A DNA stretch of 64,000 bases from Enterobacter sp. Ag1 (lineage in GTDB: Bacteria > Pseudomonadota > Gammaproteobacteria > Enterobacterales > Enterobacteriaceae): NCBI GenBank assembly GCA_000277545.1, contig AKXM01000016.1, positions 124,001 to 188,000 of the forward strand, in the 5' to 3' direction. Shown piece after piece: positions 1 through 9,062 of the stretch (positions within the stretch are counted from its first letter, which is position 1; every line of letters begins with the position of its first letter). The notes beneath the pieces were generated by a model that was not told where the DNA came from, made no database searches, and saw only the letters and a program-made list of their open reading frames with translations. A program made the translations under genes and the position numbers.

Positions 1-77
1 CGCCTGCCCCACAGGACGATCCACAAGAGGTGGTCGAACTGCTTGAGGAGCAGCAGACGCTGAATGTGAAGAAATAA
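1..77 (+). CDS. ydiK: C-terminal end of a YdiK-like AI-2E family membrane protein (partial)
   Basis: An open frame enters from the left edge and stops at TAA 75-77. The visible tail is about 24 residues, very acidic, and ends in Asn-Val-Lys-Lys. E. coli YdiK, a predicted AI-2E family permease, ends with a similar Pro-rich then Glu-rich cytoplasmic tail. In E. coli ydiK lies immediately upstream of rprA, as here. The call rests on this tail and on synteny, because the membrane domain is outside the window. Confidence 0.6.
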   Translation, partial: PAPQDDPQEVVELLEEQQTLNVKK

Positions 78-84
78 AGATGTG

Positions 85-119
85 GAGGGTTTGAGGAGTT
101 CCTGTTCGCTCAAACCCTC
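85..119 (+). terminator. Hairpin after ydiK
   Basis: A perfect 11-bp inverted repeat (arms 85-95 and 109-119, 13-nt loop) begins 8 bp after the ydiK stop. There is no clear T tract, so it is a weak terminator or an mRNA-stabilising hairpin. The rest of 120-326 is AT-rich and shows no gene. Confidence 0.4.
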
Positions 120-326
120 TATGCGACAACAGCTAAGTTTCCGTTCACATCCTCTACATCTCCACAGAAACTTTTTTAACGACAGAATAACTTGCGCCTA
201 AAGCAGTGACTTAACGCAAATGGTTAATAAATCTAATCAATAACGCATTTTCCCTTCGCTATTCCGGCCATTGAAGCCCCCATTCCGGGCTATGCTGCCT
301 CAAGTTATTTACCTTCTGTTAACGAT

Positions 327-340
327 TGAGACGAATCTGA
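327..340 (+). promoter_or_regulatory. RcsB box of the rprA promoter
   Basis: The 14-mer TGAGACGAATCTGA resembles the RcsB-binding box of E. coli rprA. It is centred about 43 bp before the predicted RNA start. A TACTAT hexamer at 364-369 fits the -10 element with the first base of RprA at 377. In E. coli rprA is activated by the RcsCDB envelope-stress phosphorelay. The conserved box suggests the same control here. Confidence 0.65.
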
Positions 341-376
341 GTGACGCCACTTAGTGAGATGCCTACTATTTAACTC

Positions 377-480
377 ACGGTTATGAATCAACACGTTGAT
401 TTATAAACATCGAAATCCCCTGAGTGAAACAACGAATTGCTGTGTGTAGTCTTTGCCCATCTTGATGATGGGCTTTTTTT
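377..480 (+). ncRNA. rprA: RprA small RNA
   Basis: The sequence matches E. coli RprA nearly throughout: the 5' stem-loop beginning ACGGTTATGAATCAACA, the central block with CCCCTGAGTGAAACAACGAA, and a terminator hairpin (455-461 with 467-473) followed by a run of T. In E. coli RprA is an Hfq-dependent sRNA of about 105 nt that activates rpoS translation and represses csgD. Position downstream of ydiK is also conserved. Its last T residues touch the stop codon of the convergent esterase gene at 480-482. Confidence 0.93.
455..480 (+). terminator. Rho-independent terminator of rprA
   Basis: The stem GCCCATC/GATGGGC with a 5-nt loop is followed by a run of seven to eight T. It forms the 3' end of RprA. 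Confidence 0.9.
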
Positions 481-1382
481 TATTCTGATTTCGCAAAGTG
501 ATTGATAAGCGCCCCATGCAGAACCAATGGGGCAACGGTCAGGTGGCTCTGCCCTTCTACCAGCGTAAAATCAACCCGGGTCGGGGCGTTAGCTATCAGG
601 GCATTAGCCATTTCGCGGTTCCCGTCTACCATCGCTCGCTGCCCACGATGTTTTAATAGCGTGGCGCGCTTCTCTTCCGACAGCCTGGCCTCCTGCGGCT
701 GCAGCGACTGTTCATAACTTCCCACGGAGAGCGATAGCTGAGCATTTCCCTTATCAGGCCGCCAGTTTTGCGCCATTCGCAGCAGATAGCGGTCGTTCCA
801 CCATACCGATGGGCTTGAGGCGTAATAATGCCGGAAAGCGCCCGGTGAGGTCATAAACAGCCAGGTGGTGAACAGGCCGCCATAGGAGTGCCCAAAAAGC
901 GCCTGCCGCTGCGGATTGATTTTCCACTGCTTTTCGACCCAGGGCCGGAGTTCAGCGTCGATAAACCGCCAGAATTTCTGCGCCTCGCCGGGGGCGCCAG
1001 GCGGATAAGTGCCCCCTGCCGGATTCGGCTCCAGCACCACTTTTTCTACCGCAGGTCGATAATCCCGCTCCCGGCGGCTGTTTTCCAGGTAGTCAATCGC
1101 CACCACCACGCCCGGCGTCAACGGGCAACGCTCACAGGTCAGGCGCTGCATCAGCGACACCGCGCCGGGGAAGACGGACTCACCGTCCAGAAGGTAAATC
1201 ACCGGCCAGCCTTCTGACGGCGCTTCGCCTTCAGGCCAGGAAACCATAATTTTATACTCACCGTTTTCCGGCGAATGCAGACTGTGTACCAGCGTATTCG
1301 CCAGCGTGTAGGGCTTATCCTCGATGACCGCTGCCCCCGAGGGAGCAGCGAGTGCGATAAGCGCCATAAGCAGATAGCGCAA
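480..1382 (-). CDS. Exported alpha/beta-hydrolase esterase, IroE/Fes type
   Basis: A 300-residue protein with an N-terminal signal peptide (about residues 1-18) and an esterase-D/putative-esterase fold. The nucleophile elbow GHSYGG places the catalytic serine at S166, and a likely catalytic histidine is H280 (GQSH). IroE and Pseudomonas PfeE-type periplasmic esterases cut catecholate trilactone siderophores. The TTG start at 1382 is supported by AAGGAG five bases upstream. The gene begins 9 bp after the TonB receptor stop, so the two are probably one operon: the receptor brings in the ferric siderophore and this enzyme may open it in the periplasm. The exact substrate is not visible. Confidence 0.8.
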   Translation of the reverse strand: MRYLLMALIALAAPSGAAVIEDKPYTLANTLVHSLHSPENGEYKIMVSWPEGEAPSEGWPVIYLLDGESVFPGAVSLMQRLTCERCPLTPGVVVAIDYLENSRRERDYRPAVEKVVLEPNPAGGTYPPGAPGEAQKFWRFIDAELRPWVEKQWKINPQRQALFGHSYGGLFTTWLFMTSPGAFRHYYASSPSVWWNDRYLLRMAQNWRPDKGNAQLSLSVGSYEQSLQPQEARLSEEKRATLLKHRGQRAMVDGNREMANALIANAPTRVDFTLVEGQSHLTVAPLVLHGALINHFAKSE

Positions 1383-1391
1383 AAGTTCTCC

Positions 1392-3554
1392 TTACCAGCG
1401 ATAGCTGACGGTGGCGGTTAAGGTACGGCCAATGCCGTAGAAACAGGCTGAATCCGACGCGCAGGACGCCACGTATTTTGTGTCCGACAGATTATTGACG
1501 TTGAACTGCAGGGCGGCCCCTTTTAAATCAGGGCTCACTTCTCCCAGCTCGTAACGCAGCATGGCGTCATAGAGATCCACGGCCGCCACTTTAAAGGTAT
1601 TTTTCGCATCGCCATAGCTGGTCCCGATGTAGCGAACCCCGACACCTGCCGTCAGGTTTTTCAGCAGGCCTTCAGGAATAGTGTAACTGCCCCACGCCGA
1701 GGCCATATGTGTTGGAACACGCGCGGGCGTTTTTCCTTCGGTGCCCGCCACGGTGGTGCTCACGGTTTCCGCATCCGTCCAGGTGTAAGAGCCTATCAGG
1801 TTGAGGCTGTTAAACAGCGTGGAATGCACCTCCGCCTCCAGCCCTTTAGAACGGATTTCACCGGCGTTTTCAAACCAACCCAGCGCGCTGTTGTATGTCC
1901 CAACGTTTGTCTGGCGGAGATCGAACAGCGCCAGCGTCATGAAGGTCTCTTTCAGCGGCTGATACTTCAGGCCCACTTCGGTCTGCTTGCCCAGGCTTGG
2001 GTCGAACGGCGCAGCGCCTGGCGCACGGTTTGTCTGCAGATTGGGTTCAAACGAGGTGCTGTAGCTGATATACGGCGACAGGCCGAAATCAAAGGCGTAA
2101 AGCAGCCCCGTACGCCAGGTGAACTTGCTGTCATTCTGCTGCGTCGTTTTACTTTTCAACCTGTCCGTCGTGCGCACTTCGGCCCAATCATAACGCCCGG
2201 AAAGCAGCAGTTGCCAGTTGTTCCAGCTGAGCTGATCCTGCAGGTACACGCCCGTCTGGTCGAGATTCTGCTGGTCGTCGTTCACCGCACTGAAGGTGCT
2301 TTCGTCCACATTGAGGCCATATACCGGATTCGGCCAGTACAGATCGTATTTCGCCCCGGTGCCACGGCTGAGCTGCTGCCGGTCATGGTTAGACTTGTAA
2401 TCCAGGCCGCCTAACAGCGTATGCCCCAGCGCGCCGGTATCAAACTGCGCCTCAAGCTGGTTATCCACGCCAAACTCATCGGTATCACGCGTTTCTCGCT
2501 GCGCACGGCGCGAAAGTAGCGTCTCGCTTTTTGAGGTGGAATACACGAGGTAACGGTACTTCTGTTTGATGCTGGCGTAACGGGCGTTCTGGCGGAAGGT
2601 GAAGATATCGTTGAAGCTGTGCTCGAACTCATAGCCCACCATCGTTTGCTCGCGCCACGACTGGTCGTAATTGGGATCGCTAACGTTAAAGTCCAGCGGG
2701 ATATACCCCGCCGTGGTTTCCGTCACCAGGCCTGCGGCAGGCAGGAAGTTACGATAGCCCGCCTTCGGGTCTTTCTGGTAACTGGTCAGTAAAGTAAAAC
2801 GAGTCTGCTCGTTGGGATACCAGGTCAGCGCCGGCGCAATCGCCAGGCGCTGCTCTTTGTAATCGGCCACCTGGCTGTGCTGCGTGCGTGCGATGCCGTT
2901 CAGGCGATAAAGCACCCGATTATCGTCGCTTAGCGAGCCGCCAAAATCAAAAGCCCCCTCGGCCAGATGCTGGTTGCCTGAGCGGAACTGCACTTCATGT
3001 ATCGCTTCCCTTGTCGGCCGCTTGCTGGTCATGCTGATAAGCCCGCCGGGGTTCACCTGGCCGAACAACACGGATGCCGGGCCACGCACCAGCTCCACGC
3101 GCTCAAGCAGCCACGGGTCAAACGTCCCGGTCTGGGAAGACGCTGTTGCGCCATAGCTCAGTCCGTCAAGATATTTTGGGACATAGCTGAAGCCGCGCAC
3201 AAACACCTCATCGTTGCGGTTCGAACTGCCCCGATACTCCGTCAGCACCCCGGCCGAATAGCGCAAAGCCTGCGACACGGAGGTAACATCCTGCGCGTTC
3301 ATTTGGTCGCGGGTAATCACCGAAACCGACTGCGGCGTTTGGAGCAAATCAGCCGCGGTTTTCGTTGCAGACAGCGTTTTGGTAGCCACCATCCCCTTCA
3401 GCGGCGCAGAAGGATCCTCGCTAACGGAGCCGGTGACAACCAGAGTTTCCTCGCTGCCCTGCCGCTCCTGCGCCTGAACGCCGTTTCCCATCCCCAGGGC
3501 ACTGAATCCCATCAGCCAAAGGCCGCAGGTTACCTTATTATTTTTAAAGTGCAT
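1392..3554 (-). CDS. TonB-dependent siderophore receptor (FhuA/FoxA-type)
   Basis: A 720-residue outer-membrane receptor. Residues 1-28 look like a signal peptide ending VQA, a TonB-box-like EETLVVTG follows at 35-42, then the plug domain (LLQTPQSVSVITRDQ, then LERVELVRGPASVLFGQVNP) and a 22-strand barrel ending in SYRW. The plug is of the TonB-siderophore receptor type that includes FhuA, FoxA and FcuA, not the FepA or haem-receptor type. It is transcribed divergently from a Fes-like esterase across a Fur-like palindrome and is followed by an IroE-like esterase. Together these point to uptake of an ester-bonded ferric siderophore. The ligand cannot be named from sequence. Confidence 0.88.
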   Translation of the reverse strand: MHFKNNKVTCGLWLMGFSALGMGNGVQAQERQGSEETLVVTGSVSEDPSAPLKGMVATKTLSATKTAADLLQTPQSVSVITRDQMNAQDVTSVSQALRYSAGVLTEYRGSSNRNDEVFVRGFSYVPKYLDGLSYGATASSQTGTFDPWLLERVELVRGPASVLFGQVNPGGLISMTSKRPTREAIHEVQFRSGNQHLAEGAFDFGGSLSDDNRVLYRLNGIARTQHSQVADYKEQRLAIAPALTWYPNEQTRFTLLTSYQKDPKAGYRNFLPAAGLVTETTAGYIPLDFNVSDPNYDQSWREQTMVGYEFEHSFNDIFTFRQNARYASIKQKYRYLVYSTSKSETLLSRRAQRETRDTDEFGVDNQLEAQFDTGALGHTLLGGLDYKSNHDRQQLSRGTGAKYDLYWPNPVYGLNVDESTFSAVNDDQQNLDQTGVYLQDQLSWNNWQLLLSGRYDWAEVRTTDRLKSKTTQQNDSKFTWRTGLLYAFDFGLSPYISYSTSFEPNLQTNRAPGAAPFDPSLGKQTEVGLKYQPLKETFMTLALFDLRQTNVGTYNSALGWFENAGEIRSKGLEAEVHSTLFNSLNLIGSYTWTDAETVSTTVAGTEGKTPARVPTHMASAWGSYTIPEGLLKNLTAGVGVRYIGTSYGDAKNTFKVAAVDLYDAMLRYELGEVSPDLKGAALQFNVNNLSDTKYVASCASDSACFYGIGRTLTATVSYRW

Positions 3555-3645
3555 GACCGTAACATCCCATGTGATTAGGTGAATTAAGTTCGCCTTTCTC
3601 TCCTGTTACGTTTTGTCGTAAAACGCAACGACTCGCAATGTTATT

Positions 3646-3664
3646 GCAAATCAATCTCATTTGC
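3646..3664. promoter_or_regulatory. Fur-like box between divergent iron genes
   Basis: The 19-bp element has perfect GCAAAT/ATTTGC ends around a CAATCTC centre. It resembles the degenerate palindrome of Fur operators. It lies 30-92 bp from the two divergent start codons and so could repress both when iron is plentiful. The assignment is by pattern only. Confidence 0.55.
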
Positions 3665-3705
3665 ATTAGCGTGTACGCACTTTTTTATCAGGAATGATAA
3701 ACACG

Positions 3706-5268
3706 ATGAGAGCCGCGTGGAGCGCATTAATGTTGGGGCTTTGTTCAGCGTCGGCGGTGGCCGCGACCTGTACTTTTACCGGCAGCCAGGGTGAGCAGGA
3801 TGGGAAGTTCGACGCCAGCGGCGAAATCTGCTTTGCCCTTCCGGCGCTGGGTGAAAATTACGCCAACGTCCGGTTGAGCGGCGTAACCGACGCCAGCCTG
3901 GTAGACAGCAAAGGCAGGCTCTGGCGTTCGCTGGTGGAAAATGGGCCGGTGGATGGCCAGCACAATCCGCTTTTTGCCCTGCCCGTCGGTCAGCCTTCTA
4001 CGCTGGTGCTTCGCGGTGAGCCCGGCAGGCGCTGGCTGTTTCGCTGGCAGATCCGTGAAACCGTGCCGCTCAAGCGTAACGACGAACAATCCCCGGAAAG
4101 CCCGGCACTGCTGGCGCTTGAGCAGGCTCTGAGCCACGGCGCGAGTACGGAAGCCTTCTGGCAGGAAAGGCGCGAGCAGGGCACGCCGCTGGTCGAGCCC
4201 ATCGATGCCAGCCGCAAACGCGTAACGTTCCTGTGGCGAGGCGCACAGGGCAACGTGTTCGTGCTCGGTTCACCGGCCGGTGACCATGACCCGATGTTCC
4301 GCCTCGGGCAGTCCGACGTCTGGTATCGCAGCTATGTGGTACCGGCTGATACGCTAATGCAGTACAAACTTGCCCCCGACGTTCCCCTTGTGGAAGGCAC
4401 CGCGCGCGACCAGCGCCAGGCGATTCTGGTGTCGGCCCAGACTGACCCGCTTAACCCGCAATTCAGCCCCGCAGGCAAAGGCGACCGCTGGAATCGTTTC
4501 TCGCTTTTGGACCTGACCACCCACCGCTATTTTACCCCGCAGGCAACCGCCGAGCCGATTAGGCAGGGCTCCCTGGTTCGCTATCAGGTAGAAAGCAAAA
4601 AGCTGGCTAACCGGCGGGAAGTGGCCGTCTACCGGCCACGCGGGGGGCAGCCCGCCCGCTGGACGCTAATGCTGTTCGATGGCCGTATGTACCAGGACCG
4701 TTATCATCTCGCCAATGTGCTGGACGGCCTGATAGCCCGTCATGCCCTGCCCCCGGTTAACGCCGTGTTTATCGACAGCCTCGACGGCGAGCGACGGGAA
4801 AAAGAGCTGCCGCCCAATCCCGATTTCGCCGATTTTATGGCCGAAGAGCTGGTGCCGTGGCTGCGCCGTCAGGGCATCACAACCCCGGCACCAAAAACCA
4901 TCGTGGCAGGCTCCAGCTACGGCGGCCTGGCTTCAGCCTGGGTGGCGCTTCGCCATCCCGAAGCGTTTGGCAACGTGCTGAGTTTGTCCGGCTCTTACTG
5001 GTGGGCACCCGAGGGCGAAGCGCCGGGCTGGCTTACCCGTCAGTATCAGGCATCCCCGCGCTTGCCGGTGCGATTTTGGCTGCAGGCGGGACGCTTTGAA
5101 AGCAAAGGCGCAGACGGCGGTATTTACCGTAATACGCAACAGCTTGAAGCCGTGCTGCGTGAAAAGGGCTACGAGGTGAGCTTTAACCCCTGGTCGAGCG
5201 GGCATGATTACGCCGCCTGGTGCGAGGCCATTATTACCGGCATGAAGGAATTGATTAAGCGGGGATAA
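3706..5268 (+). CDS. Exported Fes-like siderophore esterase with an extra N-terminal domain
   Basis: A 520-residue protein whose C-terminal half is an enterochelin-esterase-type alpha/beta hydrolase. The nucleophile motif GSSYGG gives the catalytic serine at about S404, with a C-terminal SSGHDY for the histidine. A Fes-type N-terminal domain (rich in Phe/Trp, WRG...VFVLGSP) precedes it. Unlike cytoplasmic Fes (about 400 residues) it starts with a signal peptide (SASAVAA before TC) and has about 90 further residues (roughly 20-110). ATG 3706 is preferred: AGGA is 12 bases upstream, whereas at ATG 3694 the AGGA abuts the start. It is divergent from the receptor and probably Fur-controlled. Confidence 0.8.
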   Translation: MRAAWSALMLGLCSASAVAATCTFTGSQGEQDGKFDASGEICFALPALGENYANVRLSGVTDASLVDSKGRLWRSLVENGPVDGQHNPLFALPVGQPSTLVLRGEPGRRWLFRWQIRETVPLKRNDEQSPESPALLALEQALSHGASTEAFWQERREQGTPLVEPIDASRKRVTFLWRGAQGNVFVLGSPAGDHDPMFRLGQSDVWYRSYVVPADTLMQYKLAPDVPLVEGTARDQRQAILVSAQTDPLNPQFSPAGKGDRWNRFSLLDLTTHRYFTPQATAEPIRQGSLVRYQVESKKLANRREVAVYRPRGGQPARWTLMLFDGRMYQDRYHLANVLDGLIARHALPPVNAVFIDSLDGERREKELPPNPDFADFMAEELVPWLRRQGITTPAPKTIVAGSSYGGLASAWVALRHPEAFGNVLSLSGSYWWAPEGEAPGWLTRQYQASPRLPVRFWLQAGRFESKGADGGIYRNTQQLEAVLREKGYEVSFNPWSSGHDYAAWCEAIITGMKELIKRG

Positions 5269-5273
5269 GTGTC

Positions 5274-5316
5274 GGCCCGGTGGCCTGCCCCGCATAAGGC
5301 AGGCAGGCTCCGGGCC
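5274..5316. terminator. Bidirectional hairpin between convergent genes
   Basis: Nested inverted repeats, GGCCCGG/CCGGGCC outside and CCTGCC/GGCAGG inside, lie between the ends of the Fes-like gene and ppsA. There is no good T tract on either side, so termination strength is uncertain. Confidence 0.4.
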
Positions 5317-5352
5317 GGATTCCCTCTCTTTATTGCAGAGAAGGGTTGAACG

Positions 5353-7731
5353 TTACTTATTCAGTTCAGCAAGGCTGAGCCAGGTTTGCACCACGGTGTC
5401 CGGGTTCAGGGACAGGCTGTCAATCCCCTCTTCCATCAGCCAGGCGGCAAAGTCTTCGTGATCGGACGGCCCCTGCCCACAGATCCCGACGTATTTACCC
5501 TGTTTCTTCGCCGCTTTAATCGCCATCGACAGCAGCGCTTTCACCGCGTCGTTACGCTCGTCAAACAGTTCAGACACCACACCAGAGTCGCGATCCAGGC
5601 CCAGCGCAAGCTGCGTCATATCGTTCGAGCCAATGGAGAAGCCGTCAAAGTATTGCAGGAACTCGTCCGCCAGCAGGGCGTTGGACGGGATCTCGCACAT
5701 CATGATGATCTTCAGCCCGTTCTCACCGCGCTTCAGGCCCTGACGTTCCAGCTCCTCAACCACCGCTTTTGCCTGGGCAACGGTACGCACAAACGGTACC
5801 ATCACTTCGACGTTGGTCAGGCCCATTTCATTACGCACGCGCTTCATGGCCGCGCATTCCAGCGCGAAGCAGTCGCGGAAGCTGTCTGCCACGTAGCGAC
5901 CTGCCCCACGGAAGCCCAGCATTGGGTTCTCTTCTTCCGGCTCATAACGCTCGCCGCCCACCAGGTTGGCGTATTCGTTAGATTTGAAGTCAGACAGACG
6001 CACAATCACGCGCTTCGGCCAGAACGCCGCACCTAAAGTCGCGATCCCTTCGGTCAGGCGACCCACGTAGAACTCAACCGGATCGTCATAACCTTTCATC
6101 ATCGTGCGGATTTCCGCCTGCAGCGCGGGCTCCTGCTGGTCGAACTCCAGCAGCGCGCGCGGGTGCACGCCAATCATGCGGTTGATGATAAATTCCAGAC
6201 GCGCCAGGCCAACGCCTTCGTTCGGCAGGCAGGCGAAGTCAAACGCACGATCCGGGTTGCCAACGTTCATCATGATCTTCAGCGGCAGATCCGGCATGGC
6301 ATCAACCGTGGAGCTTTTCACGGTGAAGTCGAGGATCTCCGCGTAAACGTAGCCGGTGTCGCCTTCGGCGCAGGAAACGGTCACGTTCTGGCCGTCTTTC
6401 ATGCGCTCGGTGGCATCGCCACAGCCCACAACGGCTGGAATACCAAGCTCACGTGCGATGATGGCCGCGTGGCAGGTACGCCCACCGCGGTTGGTGACAA
6501 TCGCCGCCGCTTTTTTCATGATCGGTTCCCAGTCCGGGTCGGTCATGTCGGTGACCAGCACGTCGCCCGGCTGGATGCGGTTCATTTCGCTGATGTCGTG
6601 GATCACTTTTACCGGACCCGCGCCGATGCGGTGACCAATCGCGCGGCCTTCCGCCACGATCTGCCCCTGCGCGTGCAGCTGGTAGCGTTCCATCACCTGG
6701 CCCTGAGAACGCACGGTTTCCGGGCGAGCCTGAACGATGAACAGCTTGCCGGTATGGCCGTCTTTAGCCCACTCGATGTCCATCGGGCGGCCATAATGTT
6801 TTTCGATTTGTACCGCCTGCTTAGCCAGTTCCTGAATCTCTTCCTGGGTAATACAGAAGCGGTCGCGATCGGCTTCCGGCACGTCTTCAATCCGCACCTG
6901 CTTGCCGTGTTCCTGCGTTGGAGCGTAGACCATGCGAATTTTTTTCGAACCCATGGTGCGGCGAACGATGGCCGGATTACCCGCCTCAAGCGTTGGCTTG
7001 TGCACGTAGAATTCATCCGGGTTTACGGCGCCCTGCACAACCATTTCACCCAGGCCCCACGCGGCGGTAATAAACACCACCTGATCGAAACCGGATTCGG
7101 TATCAATGGAGAACATCACCCCGGAAGAAGCGAGGTCGGAGCGCACCATACGCTGAACGCCAGCGGAGAGCGCCACGCCGCGGTGGTCGTAGCCCTGATG
7201 CACGCGGTAGGAGATTGCACGGTCGTTAAACAGCGAGGCGAAAACGTGTTTCACCGCCACCAGCACGGCATCATAGCCCTGCACGTTGAGGAAAGTTTCT
7301 TGTTGCCCGGCAAAGGAAGCGTCCGGCATGTCTTCCGCAGTGGCCGAAGAACGCACCGCAAAAGAGGCCTCGGCATCATCGGAGGAGAGCGTTTGGTACG
7401 CTTCACGAATGGCATGCTCCAGCTCAGGCTGGAAAGGCGTGTCAATAATCCACTGGCGAATCTGCGCCCCGGCTTTTGCCAGTTCGCTCACATCGTCAAT
7501 GTCGGTTTTATCCAGCAGCTCGTAGATACGCTGGTTCACGCCGCTCTGGTCGAGAAACAGGTTAAACGCCTCGGCGGTGGTCGCAAAACCGTTCGGGACG
7601 GAAACGCCCATACCCGAAAGATTGGTAATCATTTCACCCAGGGAGGCATTTTTGCCTCCGACCCTGTCTACATCATTCATGCCAAGTTGGTTATACCAAA
7701 GCACCAGCGGTGACGAGCCGTTATTGGACAT
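5353..7731 (-). CDS. ppsA: Phosphoenolpyruvate synthase
   Basis: A 792-residue protein, the same length as E. coli PpsA. It makes PEP from pyruvate and ATP, releasing AMP and phosphate, the first step of gluconeogenesis from lactate, pyruvate or alanine. The order is an N-terminal ATP-grasp-like nucleotide domain ([17 protein letters not shown] at the start), the swivelling phosphohistidine domain with [15 protein letters not shown] carrying the catalytic His, and a C-terminal PEP/pyruvate barrel with [16 protein letters not shown] and the GICGQ loop. It is divergent from ppsR, whose product switches PpsA off and on by threonine phosphorylation next to the catalytic His. A Cra-like site lies upstream. 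Confidence 0.98.
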   Translation of the reverse strand: MSNNGSSPLVLWYNQLGMNDVDRVGGKNASLGEMITNLSGMGVSVPNGFATTAEAFNLFLDQSGVNQRIYELLDKTDIDDVSELAKAGAQIRQWIIDTPFQPELEHAIREAYQTLSSDDAEASFAVRSSATAEDMPDASFAGQQETFLNVQGYDAVLVAVKHVFASLFNDRAISYRVHQGYDHRGVALSAGVQRMVRSDLASSGVMFSIDTESGFDQVVFITAAWGLGEMVVQGAVNPDEFYVHKPTLEAGNPAIVRRTMGSKKIRMVYAPTQEHGKQVRIEDVPEADRDRFCITQEEIQELAKQAVQIEKHYGRPMDIEWAKDGHTGKLFIVQARPETVRSQGQVMERYQLHAQGQIVAEGRAIGHRIGAGPVKVIHDISEMNRIQPGDVLVTDMTDPDWEPIMKKAAAIVTNRGGRTCHAAIIARELGIPAVVGCGDATERMKDGQNVTVSCAEGDTGYVYAEILDFTVKSSTVDAMPDLPLKIMMNVGNPDRAFDFACLPNEGVGLARLEFIINRMIGVHPRALLEFDQQEPALQAEIRTMMKGYDDPVEFYVGRLTEGIATLGAAFWPKRVIVRLSDFKSNEYANLVGGERYEPEEENPMLGFRGAGRYVADSFRDCFALECAAMKRVRNEMGLTNVEVMVPFVRTVAQAKAVVEELERQGLKRGENGLKIIMMCEIPSNALLADEFLQYFDGFSIGSNDMTQLALGLDRDSGVVSELFDERNDAVKALLSMAIKAAKKQGKYVGICGQGPSDHEDFAAWLMEEGIDSLSLNPDTVVQTWLSLAELNK

Positions 7732-8058
7732 CGAAACAATCCTTTTTTAAATGAATGGGTACAAGAAACACCAGACTTCGTATTTAGCTTTGCATATTCT
7801 TAGGGGGGAATGAAACCAGTGAATCGTTCAAGCAAAATAAAATATGACGTTTTCGGATAGATCCGCTCATTTCATAAACCATTGATTATCATATAATCCT
7901 CACAGTTTAGATGGGTATAGTATTGATTTGAATATATTTAAGATGGTTTATTAAATTTAAAAACGCTATTTCACTTTTTAAATTAAGATTAGCGCTACTC
8001 GGAATCCCTTGTTTTACTTTATGCTTTAGGGAAACCGGTTCCCCGCTCAGGAATAAAA
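7732..8058. other. Divergent ppsA/ppsR promoter region
   Basis: This 327-bp gap is strongly AT-rich, without a credible reading frame. It must hold the promoters of both genes. Apart from the Cra-like site I could assign no element with confidence. Confidence 0.6.
7820..7831 (-). promoter_or_regulatory. Cra (FruR) site upstream of ppsA
   Basis: TGAATCGTTCAA has a perfect left half of the Cra consensus TGAAWCGWTTCA and a degenerate right half, which is usual for Cra. It lies about 90 bp upstream of the ppsA start codon. In E. coli Cra activates ppsA when glycolytic flux is low. Function here is inferred. Confidence 0.55.
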
Positions 8059-8892
8059 ATGGATAATTTAGTCGATCGTCAGGTATTTTGTATTTCCGAT
8101 GGCACCGCGATTACCGCAGAGGTACTTGGTCACGCGGTCATGTCACAATTCCCGGTATCTATCAACAGTATTACGCTGCCGTTTGTTGAAAATGAAAGCC
8201 GCGCAAAAGCGGTAAAAGAGCAGATTGACGCTATTTACCAACAAACCGGGGTGCGTCCGCTGGTGTTTTATTCCATCGTGCTGCCCAATATCCGCGACAT
8301 CATTATGCAGAGCGAAGGTTTCTGTCAGGACATCGTGCAAACGCTGGTTGCGCCGCTGCAGCAGGAGCTAAAACTCGACCCGACTCCCGTCGCCCACCGA
8401 ACGCACGGCCTTAACCCCGGTAACCTGACGAAATACGACGCCCGTATTGCCGCCATTGATTACACGCTGGCGCACGACGACGGGATTTCGATGCGCAATC
8501 TCGATCAGGCGCAGGTCATTTTGCTGGGCGTATCCCGCTGTGGAAAAACGCCGACCAGCCTGTACCTCGCGATGCAGTTTGGCATTCGCGCCGCGAACTA
8601 CCCTTTTATTGCCGATGACATGGACAACATTCAGCTCCCGGCCGTGCTTAAACCGCTGCAGCACAAGCTTTTTGGCCTGACCATTAACCCTGAACGCCTG
8701 GCCGCCATTCGTGAAGAACGGCGTGAAAACAGCCGCTATGCCTCTCTCCGCCAGTGCCGTCTGGAGGTCGCCGAAGTGGAAGCTCTGTTCCGTAAAAATC
8801 AGATCCGCTACCTCAACAGCACCAACTATTCTGTTGAAGAGATGGCGACCAAAATTCTCGACATTATGGGGCTGAATCGCCGCATGTACTAA
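8059..8892 (+). CDS. ppsR: PEP synthase regulatory kinase/pyrophosphorylase
   Basis: A 277-residue DUF299 protein matching E. coli PpsR (YdiA). It inactivates PEP synthase by ADP-dependent threonine phosphorylation and reactivates it by phosphate-dependent dephosphorylation. The P-loop GVSRCGKT is at about residues 157-164, followed by TPTSLYLA. The divergent arrangement with its target ppsA is conserved. The last codons and TAA stop at 8890-8892 are part of the TrpR operator of the next gene. Confidence 0.97.
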   Translation: MDNLVDRQVFCISDGTAITAEVLGHAVMSQFPVSINSITLPFVENESRAKAVKEQIDAIYQQTGVRPLVFYSIVLPNIRDIIMQSEGFCQDIVQTLVAPLQQELKLDPTPVAHRTHGLNPGNLTKYDARIAAIDYTLAHDDGISMRNLDQAQVILLGVSRCGKTPTSLYLAMQFGIRAANYPFIADDMDNIQLPAVLKPLQHKLFGLTINPERLAAIREERRENSRYASLRQCRLEVAEVEALFRKNQIRYLNSTNYSVEEMATKILDIMGLNRRMY

Positions 8893-8903
8893 GAAACTAG
8901 TAC
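8886..8903 (+). promoter_or_regulatory. TrpR operator of aroH, overlapping the ppsR stop
   Basis: GTACTAAGAAACTAGTAC matches the 18-bp TrpR consensus GNACTAGTTAACTAGTNC at all but the three central positions. It includes the ppsR TAA stop. A TATGCT at 8919-8924 could be the -10 of the aroH promoter. In E. coli aroH is a classical TrpR regulon member. Confidence 0.8.
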
Positions 8904-9062
8904 AAAAGATCGAGCGTGTATGCTAGGGTGTACAGACTGCGGTGGGGCAATCCTTTCGCCAAAGCCGGCCGGATGTTGAAATCGGTCAGCTTTGGTTTAT
9001 TGTGATCCCCATCACTTCCCGGTAAATCTGCCGCAGAGAAGACAAAATTTCTGAGACACCCA

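Noticed and set aside
6163-7713. A 516-codon open frame on the plus strand opposite ppsA
   Set aside because: It is a mirror of the ppsA codon usage, rich in His, Arg and Val. It has no family resemblance and ppsA is certain.
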